Below, piece by piece: positions 1 to 6,263 of a stretch of 30,607 bases of DNA. Made by a program: the position numbers and the translations under genes. The notes beneath the pieces were generated by a model, which had not been told where the DNA came from, searched no databases, and worked only from the letters and a program-made list of their open reading frames with translations. How positions within the stretch are numbered: the stretch's first letter is position 1; each line of letters opens with the position of its first letter. The stretch is from positions 1 to 30,607 of IMG/VR virus record IMGVR_UViG_3300035670_000940. One strand, given 5' to 3'. Source of the stretch: a virus.

Positions 1-1034
1 ACGCAGGGAATACGAGCATCATTTACAAGACGCAAATCCAGGCTGATGGTACGGCGCTTGAAATCCCGACTGCTGCGGCTGAACTGCCGCTCGGTGAGAT
101 TGTGCGTTCCATTTACGGCTATCTCGGTTACATCATTCTTGGTACGGATACAGGGTTCCGTTTCTGTTCAACGGACACCGACGGCAATCTCACTGTCGGA
201 CCATTGGTGGAGACGGGTGCTGCGGTCGGGGCGATGGCTGGTATCGGCAAGTACGTCTACTTCGCGTGGACCAACTTCGATTCCACTTCGACAGGTATCG
301 GGCGTATGGACATCTCGGTGTTCATTTCCCCGAACCAGCCTGCGTACGCATCCGATTTGATGGCGACTACGCAGGGTACGGTGCAAGCAATTCACGAGTT
401 CCAAAACAAGCCACTGTTCACCGTCTCAGGGGTTGGCGTGTACACGCCCCACGCCACGAACCTTGTCACCTCCGGATACCTGCGATCAGGTATCTACAGG
501 TGGGGTGTGCCGGACGCCAAGTTCATCCCCAAATTGGACATTCGTTGCTTGCCGTTGTCGGGTTCTGTCACCATGTCGGTTGCTTCTGACGGTGGGGACT
601 TCCATGATTTTGCGACCCTTTCAACTTTGAACGTGAAAGAGAAAACGTTCGACGGGTTGGAGGACAAGATTTTTGAGGCAGAAATCAAGGTGACTTTGAC
701 CCGTGCTGCTAGTGCTACGACTGGTCCGACGTTGACCCGTTGGATGGCTAGGGCTTATGCTGCCCCGCTGCGATCCCAAATCTTCTCGGTGCCGCTTGTC
801 ATGCACCACAAGTTGTCTATCAATGGGCGGGAGTATTGGCAGGATGTGGACGCTGAGCTTGCCTATCTGCGGGATTTGGTGGAAACCCCCAGGGTGGTGA
901 CCTATCAGGAGAATGAGGAGACGTTCGCTGTGGTGGTGGAGAACGTGCAGATGCAGATAGCCCAGTTGGTGAACGCCCACCGTACGAACGATTTTGAGGG
1001 TACGGCTATTGTGGTGATGCGTAGTGTAAGATGA
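1..1034 (+). CDS. Virion structural protein, tail/nozzle-like, 5' partial
   Basis: The reading frame is open from base 3, so the gene starts before the window and the GTG at 102 is internal. About 343 residues are visible. The first half is rich in short beta-type stretches (SIYGYLGYIILGTDTG, IGKYVYFAW), a pattern seen in beta-propeller or nozzle-like phage tail proteins. The second half ends with a conserved-looking charged segment (YWQDVDAELAYLRDL, then VVTYQENEETFAVVV). It is followed at once by small virion-type genes on the same strand, which supports a late structural role. The exact family is not recognised; tail tubular/nozzle protein is an inference from the visible pattern and position. 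Alternatives are a distal tail or baseplate protein. Confidence 0.7.
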   Translation, partial: AGNTSIIYKTQIQADGTALEIPTAAAELPLGEIVRSIYGYLGYIILGTDTGFRFCSTDTDGNLTVGPLVETGAAVGAMAGIGKYVYFAWTNFDSTSTGIGRMDISVFISPNQPAYASDLMATTQGTVQAIHEFQNKPLFTVSGVGVYTPHATNLVTSGYLRSGIYRWGVPDAKFIPKLDIRCLPLSGSVTMSVASDGGDFHDFATLSTLNVKEKTFDGLEDKIFEAEIKVTLTRAASATTGPTLTRWMARAYAAPLRSQIFSVPLVMHHKLSINGREYWQDVDAELAYLRDLVETPRVVTYQENEETFAVVVENVQMQIAQLVNAHRTNDFEGTAIVVMRSVR

Positions 1035-1041
1035 TGAGCCG

Positions 1042-1533
1042 ATGGCAGCAGTAACACGTAGACAGTACAAGGGCGCAGCCGCCCAGACGACGATCACTAA
1101 CGCTTTGGCGTCTGGTGACACGTCGGCTACGCTCGCGGCGACGACTGGTTGGCCGACTGGTACTGAGCCGTTCTTTGTTGTTATCTCTCCTGGGACTGCG
1201 AGCGAGGAGAAGTGCAGCGCCACTATTTCTGGGTCGGTGTTGACTCTTACTCGCGCACAGGATGACACGACTGCTCAGAGTCATGCTTCGGGTGCGACGA
1301 TTTATCCGGTGTTCACAGCGGATGACGCTGATGAGGCGAACTTCCTTGCGTCGAGGTATGCGGCGAAGGGTGACCTTGTGGCGTTCAATGGGACGACGGT
1401 TGCTGCGTTGGCGGTCGGTACGAATGATTATGTGTTGACGGCTGATTCGGGTGAGGCGACTGGGCTAAAGTGGGCGGCGCTTCCAGCCGAGGAAAACGAC
1501 CAGAACATTCTCGCTGTACAAATCTTCGGCTAA
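1042..1533 (+). CDS. Small virion-associated protein, hypothetical
   Basis: The protein has 163 residues and is rich in Ala, Thr and Gly, like many surface-exposed phage tail or decoration proteins. It starts at ATG 1042, eight bases after the previous stop. There is no strong Shine-Dalgarno, so translation may be coupled to the upstream gene. The middle has alternating short hydrophobic strands (FFVVISPG, VLTLTRAQDD) typical of a beta-sandwich, and the C-terminal part repeats short beta hairpins (VAALAVGTNDYVLTADSG). Similar modular segments are common in tail fibre/appendage proteins of environmental actinophages, but I cannot name a family. No enzymatic motif is visible. Its position between a tail-like gene and a glycine-rich appendage gene supports a structural role. 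Confidence 0.75.
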   Translation: MAAVTRRQYKGAAAQTTITNALASGDTSATLAATTGWPTGTEPFFVVISPGTASEEKCSATISGSVLTLTRAQDDTTAQSHASGATIYPVFTADDADEANFLASRYAAKGDLVAFNGTTVAALAVGTNDYVLTADSGEATGLKWAALPAEENDQNILAVQIFG

Positions 1534-1545
1534 CATAGGAGACAT

Positions 1546-1905
1546 ATGGCTACATTCACTAAGAATCACCTGTCGGGTTCGACTGATGGGAAACTTATCA
1601 AGGTTGCTGCTACGGCGACACCTGGGACGACGATTCATACTGGTCCGACAAACACGTCGCATTTTCACGAGTTGTGGCTGTATGCGGTCAACTCGGATTC
1701 GACTGACCGCAAGTTGACGATTGAGTTTGGCGGTACTTCCTCGCCGGATGATTTGATTGAGCAGACGATTACTGCTGAGTCGGGTTTGGTGTTGATTGTT
1801 CCTGGGTTCGTTGTGCAAGGTAATGCGTCGGCGTTGGTTGTGCGTGCGTTTTGTGCGACGGCTGACGTGGTGATGATTGGCGGATACGTCAACGAGATTG
1901 CGTAA
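1546..1905 (+). CDS. Small virion-associated protein, hypothetical
   Basis: The protein has 119 residues, starting at ATG 1546 behind a clear ribosome binding site (TAGGAG, about 6 bases upstream). The sequence alternates polar and hydrophobic residues in short strands (KLIKVAATATPG, VLIVPGFVVQG, VVMIGGYVNEIA), consistent with a small all-beta domain such as a decoration or tail-tip protein. There are no membrane segments, cysteine clusters or catalytic motifs. It lies in the structural cluster 13 bases after the previous gene and 10 before the next. The function is not recognised; a capsid or tail accessory role is inferred from context. Confidence 0.75.
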   Translation: MATFTKNHLSGSTDGKLIKVAATATPGTTIHTGPTNTSHFHELWLYAVNSDSTDRKLTIEFGGTSSPDDLIEQTITAESGLVLIVPGFVVQGNASALVVRAFCATADVVMIGGYVNEIA

Positions 1906-1914
1906 GGGGTAGCG

Positions 1915-2841
1915 ATGCGTTACGGTGAACGTTTGCGTTCTGGCACAACTGTGGCGACGTGGACAAGCAGAACAGGCCGCCCAACTGTCATTCCTGTTGA
2001 GTATTTGGTCATCGCTGGCGGCGGCGGTGGTGCGACTTACGGTGGCGGTGGTGGTGCTGGCGGTTTGAACAACGGCTCAACATTTGTTGGTGTTGGAACC
2101 GTGACGGTGACTGTCGGTGCTGGTGGTTCTGGTGGCGCATCCGCCGCAAACGCTGGTTTAGGTGTTTCTGGTAATCCGTCACGATTTGGTGGTGTTATCG
2201 GTATCGGTGGCGGTTCTGGTGGTGCTGATAGTGAAATCAGTGCTGTGGCGCACAGTGGGCAAAACGGTGGTTCTGGTGGCGGTGCAAGCCTCAATCCCGT
2301 AGTAGGTGCTGGCGGTGGAACTGCGTTTCTTGGTCAGGGCAATGATGGCGGCACGGGTAGCACAAGTGCGCCGTACTATGGTGCTGGCGGCGGCGGCGGC
2401 GCTGGTGCTGTTGGTGGCAACGGAACTTCAACGACAGGTGGTGCTGGCGGTGCTGGCTCATCGTCGTTTTCAAGCACTTGGGCGACGGTCACATCAACAG
2501 GTGTGAATGTCGGTGGAACGCTGTATTACGCAGGCGGTGGTGGTGGCGCAACGACAAACGGTGGAGGTACGGGTGGTGCTGGTGGTTCTGGTGGTGGCGG
2601 TGCTGGCGGCTCTAGTGCGGCTGGTACGGCTGGCACAGCGAACTCAGGTGGTGGCGGCGGCGGCGGCGGTGGTGCTGGCACTAATCCTGGTGCGGCTGGC
2701 GGTAGCGGAATAGTGATTATCAGGTATTTGGAAACGGACCGAGCAAAAGCAGGTTTTTCTGTTACTGGCGGGACGACCTCAACTGGTAGCGGTTACACCT
2801 ATCACACTTTTACTTCTTCGGGTTCGTTGGTGGTGGCATAA
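1915..2841 (+). CDS. Glycine-rich tail appendage-type protein
   Basis: The protein has 308 residues. Residues from about 30 to 265 are dominated by Gly, Ala, Ser and Thr in runs of GGGG, GGAGG and GGSGG. Short unique ends flank them: an N-terminal segment ending PVEYLVIAGGGGG, and a C-terminal part with SGIVIIRYLE followed by a Gly/Thr/Ser-rich hairpin. Proteins of this plan are common at tail tips and fibres, where glycine-rich loops form polyglycine II lattices or adhesive surfaces; that is family knowledge, not proof here. The start is ATG 1915 with AAGGGG just upstream. The stop overlaps the next ATG by one base (TAATG). The repeated GGT/GGC codons give this stretch a strong compositional bias and make it prone to slippage and length variation. 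Confidence 0.85.
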   Translation: MRYGERLRSGTTVATWTSRTGRPTVIPVEYLVIAGGGGGATYGGGGGAGGLNNGSTFVGVGTVTVTVGAGGSGGASAANAGLGVSGNPSRFGGVIGIGGGSGGADSEISAVAHSGQNGGSGGGASLNPVVGAGGGTAFLGQGNDGGTGSTSAPYYGAGGGGGAGAVGGNGTSTTGGAGGAGSSSFSSTWATVTSTGVNVGGTLYYAGGGGGATTNGGGTGGAGGSGGGGAGGSSAAGTAGTANSGGGGGGGGGAGTNPGAAGGSGIVIIRYLETDRAKAGFSVTGGTTSTGSGYTYHTFTSSGSLVVA

Positions 2842-3095
2842 TGGCGCATTTTGCAAACGTTGAAAACGGCGTCATCCGCGAGGTAATCGTGGTTTCAAAC
2901 GATGACTGCGGTGGAGGAAACTTCCCAACAAGTGAACCGATTGGTCAAGCGTTTATTGCAAGTATCGGGCTTGTTGGTCAATGGAAACAAACCTCTTACA
3001 ACGCCAATTTTCGTGGTAAGTACGCAGGTATCGGTGACACTTATGATGCGATCAACGACGTATTCGTAGCACCGGCCCCCGCCGACGAAAACTAA
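2841..3095 (+). CDS. Small conserved phage protein (WKQTSYN / YAGIGDTYD type)
   Basis: The protein has 84 residues. It begins MAHFANVENGVIREVIVVSND and carries WKQTSYNANFRGKYAGIGDTYD at about residues 48-69, ending in an acidic tail. This combination (an N-terminal beta hairpin of the type A-x-V-x-N-G-V-I-x-x-V-I-V-V, then W-K-Q-T-S-Y-N and Y-A-G-I-G-x-T-Y-D) is one I recognise from many marine and freshwater phage genomes, where the gene sits among tail or appendage genes. Its function is unknown; a virion accessory or tail-fibre partner is usual by context. It starts at ATG 2841, overlapping the stop of the glycine-rich gene, so the two are probably translationally coupled. Confidence 0.8.
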   Translation: MAHFANVENGVIREVIVVSNDDCGGGNFPTSEPIGQAFIASIGLVGQWKQTSYNANFRGKYAGIGDTYDAINDVFVAPAPADEN

Positions 3096-3220
3096 TCGAG
3101 CGGCAACTCGTCGTCACCCCACAGCGACAACAACCACAACAAACCAGCAGCCAAAACTACACCCACGCCCACGAACAGGCATAGAAATACGCCTGCGCCA
3201 AGTGCTAGTCTTTCAACCAT
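3092..3220 (-). CDS. Possible antisense single-span membrane microprotein
   Basis: This 42-codon ORF begins at ATG 3220-3218 and ends with TAG at 3092. It opens MVERLALG, continues as one long hydrophobic stretch of about 25 residues (Val, Leu, Phe, Gly, Trp), and finishes with the acidic tail WGDDELPLD: a typical single membrane-spanning peptide with a charged end. It exactly fills the only gap between the structural genes and the holin-like gene, and its start codon overlaps the holin start on the other strand (CAT/ATG). The ribosome site is weak (GAGG about 14 bases upstream). The plus strand here is rich in CAA/AAC, which automatically yields Leu/Val codons in antisense, so chance is a real alternative. 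If real, it could be a holin regulator (antiholin). Confidence 0.4.
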   Translation of the reverse strand: MVERLALGAGVFLCLFVGVGVVLAAGLLWLLSLWGDDELPLD

Positions 3221-3452
3221 GACAAAGAAGCGTACCTCAAAGCCCAGCGTCAAAGTCGGCATCACCCACCAGCAATGGCAGATGTGCCTCTCCTACCTAC
3301 GCTCGGCACTCGGAGCCGTCGTAGCCGTAGTCGCCACCCTCGACTACGAACCAATGGACCTAGCCAAAGCGTTCGTCGCAGCCCTCATCCCGCCCGTCCT
3401 GCGCTGGATCAACCCGAACGATCAGGCTTTCGGACGTGGCTCGGAAGCGTAA
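3219..3452 (+). CDS. Holin-like membrane protein
   Basis: The protein has 77 residues. A basic N-terminus (KKRTSKPSVKVG) is followed by a hydrophobic stretch at about residues 27-42 (LRSALGAVVAVVATLD) and a second at about 48-63 (LAKAFVAALIPPVLRW), then a short polar tail ending NPNDQAFGRGSEA. Two hydrophobic segments, small size and location directly before a peptidoglycan hydrolase fit a phage holin, which would make membrane lesions to release the endolysin. The pattern A-x-I-P-P-V-L-R-W-x-N-P-N-D resembles holin-like proteins of other actinophages. The gene overlaps the endolysin start by 17 bases, so the two are co-translated. No experimental class (I, II, pinholin) can be assigned by eye. 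Confidence 0.75.
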   Translation: MTKKRTSKPSVKVGITHQQWQMCLSYLRSALGAVVAVVATLDYEPMDLAKAFVAALIPPVLRWINPNDQAFGRGSEA

Positions 3453-3924
3453 ATACACAGGCACTAGCGACGGAGCAGCCCCAGGCAAACGGGCTGGCAC
3501 AGAAGAGTTCGTCAAACAGGTAGCCAAACTCACGGGCGGTGCGTTGTACAACAACGGCACGTGGGTCGTGCGCAACAAACGCGGTAAAGAATCGCTGTCC
3601 GTCCATGCCACCGGCAGGGCAATGGACTTGTCCTACCGCAAGACTGGCTCCAAAGGTAAGCCAGATGGCAGAGAACACGCACGGGAACTAATCAAACTTC
3701 TCGTAGCCAACAACGAAGAACTCGGTGTTGAAATGATTTTGGACTATTTCCCCGCACCGTATGGGCGTGGCTACCGCTGCGACCGTCAAGCATGGACCAA
3801 GTACACACGCCACACCATTACCGGCGCCCCAGGTGGCGACTGGATACACGTGGAAATCTCACCCAAAATGGCGGACTCACCACAGGCAGTGAAGGCTGCT
3901 TTTGCTAAGGTGAAACCGATTTGA
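3436..3924 (+). CDS. Endolysin, M15-type peptidase-like
   Basis: The protein has 162 residues and is read from GTG 3436 inside the end of the holin gene. The zinc-peptidase signature of the M15 / D-Ala-D-Ala carboxypeptidase-like superfamily is visible: SVHATGRAMDL with His57 and Asp64, and DWIHVEI with His138 and Glu140, the third ligand and the nearby acidic residue. A peptidase of this type would cut the peptide stems of host peptidoglycan at the end of infection. There is no cell-wall binding repeat and no signal peptide, so release depends on the upstream holin. The N-terminal basic segment (ARKRKY) precedes the domain. The length is that of a single catalytic domain. The exact bond cut is not predictable from the sequence. 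Confidence 0.82.
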   Translation: MARKRKYTGTSDGAAPGKRAGTEEFVKQVAKLTGGALYNNGTWVVRNKRGKESLSVHATGRAMDLSYRKTGSKGKPDGREHARELIKLLVANNEELGVEMILDYFPAPYGRGYRCDRQAWTKYTRHTITGAPGGDWIHVEISPKMADSPQAVKAAFAKVKPI

Positions 3925-3925
3925 A

Positions 3926-4210
3926 ATGGACATGGCCACCGCAAGCATCATCGTTGCTACCATTACGGCTGTTGGTGGAATCATTGTCGCGGTAATCAAC
4001 AAGTTCCGCAAAGAAAACCACGACGATCACGCCTATGTTCGGGGTCTTCTCACCATGCTCTACAAGTCCCAGAACCGTATCGAACATAAAGTTGACCGAG
4101 TTGACGAACGGCTCACCAGTCACATAGAGTCACACGCATCGGAGGGGATGCTTGACAATGGGCGAACAGTACACCAAGATGGAGTTGAAACAACTAGCCA
4201 AGTTTCTTAG
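3926..4210 (+). CDS. Membrane protein of lysis cassette (one span plus coiled coil)
   Basis: The protein has 94 residues. Residues 4-23 form a hydrophobic span (ATASIIVATITAVGGIIVAV). A basic stretch (NKFRKENHDDH) and a heptad-like helix (about residues 40-70: LLTMLYKSQNRIEHKVDRVDERL) follow, and the polar C-terminus overlaps the next small gene. This plan, an N-terminal anchor with a cytoplasmic coiled coil right after an endolysin, is common in actinophage lysis cassettes, where such proteins are called second holins or DUF2746-like. The start ATG 3926 lies one base after the endolysin stop; ATG 3932 is an alternative. A holin or antiholin role is inference from position and topology. Confidence 0.72.
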   Translation: MDMATASIIVATITAVGGIIVAVINKFRKENHDDHAYVRGLLTMLYKSQNRIEHKVDRVDERLTSHIESHASEGMLDNGRTVHQDGVETTSQVS

Positions 4211-4328
4211 GAAGGTCTACCCAGGCGTCGGGGATCAAGACGAGCTGTGGAACCTGATTGAGAAAACAGAACAACTCGTAAAGGGGAAACATGGAACCAG
4301 CAACCGCAGGCGCCGAGATACTGATTGA
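4158..4328 (+). CDS. Small hypothetical protein, 56 residues
   Basis: ATG 4158 follows a good ribosome binding site (GGAGGGG at 4141-4147). The frame reads MGEQYTKMELKQLAKFLRKV, then YPGVGDQDELWNLIEKTEQL, and ends in a very basic tail (SNRRRRDTD) before TGA at 4326. It overlaps the end of the membrane-protein gene by 53 bases and the start of the next gene by 38. The composition is that of a compact helical protein: a K/L-rich amphipathic helix, a PGVGD turn, and a second helix. The strong ribosome site and sensible amino-acid pattern argue for a real gene that size filters would miss. Its function is unknown. The basic C-terminus partly reflects the overlap with the next gene. Confidence 0.6.
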   Translation: MGEQYTKMELKQLAKFLRKVYPGVGDQDELWNLIEKTEQLVKGKHGTSNRRRRDTD

Positions 4329-4659
4329 GGCATACAACCTCATCACCGGTCAACGCCAAAACGATTACGACCACCCGCTAGAGGACTATTCGCGCACAGT
4401 CGACATCTTCCGATCCATCACCGGAATCAACCTGAGCGCAGAAGAAGGCATCCTGTTTATGATCTGCGTGAAGTTCTCACGGTTCGCCAATGAACTACAG
4501 AACGGTCTGAACGTACCCGACAATCTTCGGGACGCCGCCGGATACATCGGCTGTTTGAAGATGGCGATGGAAAAGCAACGCCAAGACGAATCCGATGTCG
4601 ACCGCATCTTTGACCAGTTGCATAAGCGCTTCAAGACAGGGGAATCAACATGGGGCTGA
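4291..4659 (+). CDS. DUF6378-like phage protein
   Basis: The protein has 122 residues with AAAGGGG just upstream of ATG 4291. The N-terminal half holds LIEAYNLITGQRQNDYDHPLEDYSRTVDIF, and the middle holds EEGILFMICVKFSRFANE followed by DNLRDAAGYIGCLKMAM. The pattern R-Q-x-D-Y-x-H-P-x-x-x-Y (matching the usual YGHP), then M-x-x-x-K-x-S-R, then D-x-A-G-Y, is that of the DUF6378 family, all-helical proteins found almost only in phages. I infer a MazG-like helical fold from the arrangement of acidic and His residues, but no hydrolase activity is established. It opens the rightward early block. The C-terminus overlaps the next gene by 10 bases. Confidence 0.75.
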   Translation: MEPATAGAEILIEAYNLITGQRQNDYDHPLEDYSRTVDIFRSITGINLSAEEGILFMICVKFSRFANELQNGLNVPDNLRDAAGYIGCLKMAMEKQRQDESDVDRIFDQLHKRFKTGESTWG

Positions 4660-4868
4660 TGGACGAAATCAACGCCGACGCACGGCCACGCACCTACGCC
4701 ACCAAGATTGACGAACTGAAAGCCAAACTTTCGGAGGAAGACTTTGAGGAGTTGATGGAAGCGATAAACGATCCGACTATCAACCAGAACGCGATACGTC
4801 GAGTGCTACGCGCTCGCGGTGTCAGCGTGTCATCAGGTTGGCTGTGCCAGTTCAGGACGGGCACATGA
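4650..4868 (+). CDS. Small putative HTH/DNA-binding protein
   Basis: The protein has 72 residues (MGLMDEINADARPR, then helices around KIDELKAKLSEEDFEELMEA and a C-terminal NAIRRVLRARGVSVSSGWLCQF). The C-terminal helix pair with R-x-L-x-x-R-G-V-S-V-S-x-x-W resembles the recognition part of small phage HTH proteins that choose between residues at a turn. Such proteins occur near replication or packaging genes of Gram-positive phages. The gene overlaps the upstream gene by 10 bases and the metallophosphoesterase gene by 4 (ATGA). No catalytic motif is visible. DNA binding is an inference; an alternative is a small adaptor for the neighbouring phosphoesterase. Confidence 0.6.
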   Translation: MGLMDEINADARPRTYATKIDELKAKLSEEDFEELMEAINDPTINQNAIRRVLRARGVSVSSGWLCQFRTGT

Positions 4869-5926
4869 GCCTCAAAGACCAGTTCGCTGACGAGAACGAA
4901 GCACTCGCCAAAGCCGACCTCATCAAAGCGAGACGCGAACGCGACATCGCCACAAAAGAACTGACCCGTATCCGCGAGGATTTGGACAAAGCGAACCGTG
5001 CCCTATCTATCGTGTCATCGGTGGAACAAGCACACCTGGAACCCCCGAAGTGGATGACCCCCGCCAAACCGAAGTCATCGGCAGCGACCCTGCTACTGAT
5101 GCTGTCAGACACCCACTTCGATGAAGTAGTCAACCCAGACGAGGTGGAAGGGTTGAACGCCTACAACCGTGAGATAGCCGTCATGCGCCTGCACAAATGG
5201 GCCACCAACACGGTCAACATCGCCCGCCACTATCTTGCAGGTGTGGACTACGACGGTGCGGTACTCATGTTGGGTGGCGACATTTTCTCCGGTGACATCC
5301 ACGAAGAACTAGCCCAAACCAACGAAGATTCGATGATCGGGTCGGTACTGTTCTGGTCGGAACAGATAGCTGCCGCTGTTGAAGTGTTGGTGTCAGAGTT
5401 CGGCAAGGTGCATGTGCCGGTCGTAATCGGTAACCACGGGCGTATGTCTCGTAAGCCGCGCATGAAACTGCGAGCCAAAACAAACTTCGATTGGCTGCTC
5501 GGCAAGATGGTGGAGAAACATTTTGCGAAAGACAAACGGGTCACCTTTGACATCCCCGAAGGTACCGATGCTCTCGTGTCCATCTACGAATGGAACCATC
5601 TGTTGAGCCACGGCGACCAGGTATCAGGCGGTGGCGGTATCGGTGGTATCTATCCGCCGATTATGCGGATGCGGGCACGCAAAGCGCAACGGTATCTCAC
5701 CACCGGACAAGACTTCTCAACACTTTGGATCGGACACTGGCACCAATACCTGCCATCACCACATCTGGTTGTCAACGGCAGCTTGAAAGGGTATGACGAG
5801 TATGCGTTCATCAACAACTTCCAGTTCGAGCAACCGCAGCAGGCGTTGGCTGTGGTGACACCGAAGCACAACATCACGTTCCACGCCCCAATTTTTTCTG
5901 CGGATCGTAAAGCCGAGAAGTGGTAA
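4865..5926 (+). CDS. Calcineurin-like metallophosphoesterase
   Basis: The protein has 353 residues from ATG 4865, chosen because it overlaps the upstream stop as ATGA; a longer TTG start at 4838 would only add nine residues inside the previous gene. The N-terminal 50 residues look like a coiled coil (KARRERDIATKELTRIREDL). The metallophosphoesterase motifs then follow in order: LSDTHFD (Asp82, His84), GGDIFSGD (Asp139), GNHGR (Asn190, His191), LSHGDQ (His249) and GHWH (His291, His293). This is the two-metal phosphodiesterase core shared by SbcD/Mre11-like nucleases and other phosphatases. In a phage early region, a nuclease or end-processing role is likely but the substrate cannot be read. 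The motif set is complete, so the enzyme should be active. Confidence 0.88.
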   Translation: MSLKDQFADENEALAKADLIKARRERDIATKELTRIREDLDKANRALSIVSSVEQAHLEPPKWMTPAKPKSSAATLLLMLSDTHFDEVVNPDEVEGLNAYNREIAVMRLHKWATNTVNIARHYLAGVDYDGAVLMLGGDIFSGDIHEELAQTNEDSMIGSVLFWSEQIAAAVEVLVSEFGKVHVPVVIGNHGRMSRKPRMKLRAKTNFDWLLGKMVEKHFAKDKRVTFDIPEGTDALVSIYEWNHLLSHGDQVSGGGGIGGIYPPIMRMRARKAQRYLTTGQDFSTLWIGHWHQYLPSPHLVVNGSLKGYDEYAFINNFQFEQPQQALAVVTPKHNITFHAPIFSADRKAEKW

Positions 5927-5929
5927 CCG

Positions 5930-6214
5930 ATGTCCACCTGCCCGTGGTCGCTTGTGGCAATCCATTGGATTGACGCATTTGACTCATCGAACGGGTGGAT
6001 TCACACGAAAGATTACGCACCGAAACCGCAACATGTGGTGTCGGTCGGCTGGCTGTGGCCCGACCTACTCGAAGGTTACTTGTCGGTAACTTGTTCGTGG
6101 TGTCCTGAAGAAGAACCGGAACTCGACAGCGTAGGTATGGTGACCCACATCCCGTTGGGGATGGTGCAACGAGTCGTCACCCTCGGTGAACCTGATTGGT
6201 GTTTGACTTCGTAG
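5930..6214 (+). CDS. Conserved hypothetical phage protein
   Basis: The protein has 94 residues, Trp-rich (eight Trp), starting at ATG 5930 three bases after the phosphoesterase stop. Visible elements are VAIHWIDAFDSSNGWIHTKDY, then HVVSVGWLWPDLLEGYLSVT, then HIPLGMVQRVVTL. The plan W-x-D-A-x-(n)-G-W ... V-x-S-V-G-x-L ... Y-x-x-V ... I-P-x-G-M-V matches a short all-beta family I know from many actinophage and other phage genomes as a hypothetical protein. Its function is unknown. It is probably co-transcribed with the phosphoesterase. The predicted promoter of the recombination operon overlaps its 3' end. Confidence 0.72.
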   Translation: MSTCPWSLVAIHWIDAFDSSNGWIHTKDYAPKPQHVVSVGWLWPDLLEGYLSVTCSWCPEEEPELDSVGMVTHIPLGMVQRVVTLGEPDWCLTS

Positions 6215-6232
6215 CACCCCACCTGTAAGGTG
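6203..6232 (+). promoter_or_regulatory. Predicted promoter with overlapping palindrome, recombination operon
   Basis: TTGACT at 6203-6208 and TAAGGT at 6226-6231 are separated by 17 bases, a sigma-70-like spacing. The -10 is embedded in a perfect palindrome CACCT-gta-AGGTG (6220-6232), which could be an operator for a regulator that would block polymerase. The exonuclease ATG is about 32 bases downstream, behind AAAAGGGG. The -10 hexamer is identical to that predicted for the leftward promoter at 14548-14553. This is inference from sequence only. Confidence 0.5.
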
Positions 6233-6263
6233 ATAAGCAACAACAACCAAAAGGGGATAAGCA

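Noticed and set aside
621-1268. 215-codon antisense ORF across the first two genes
   Set aside because: It crosses two convincing plus-strand structural genes and has a His/Leu-rich composition expected from the reverse of those codons.
1990-2710. Glycine-codon repeats as a CRISPR or tandem DNA repeat
   Set aside because: The repeats are irregular GGT/GGC codon runs within one open protein frame, with no fixed spacer length.
4838-4864. Upstream TTG start for the metallophosphoesterase
   Set aside because: ATG 4865 gives an ATGA overlap with the upstream stop, the typical junction here, and the extra nine residues lie within the previous gene.
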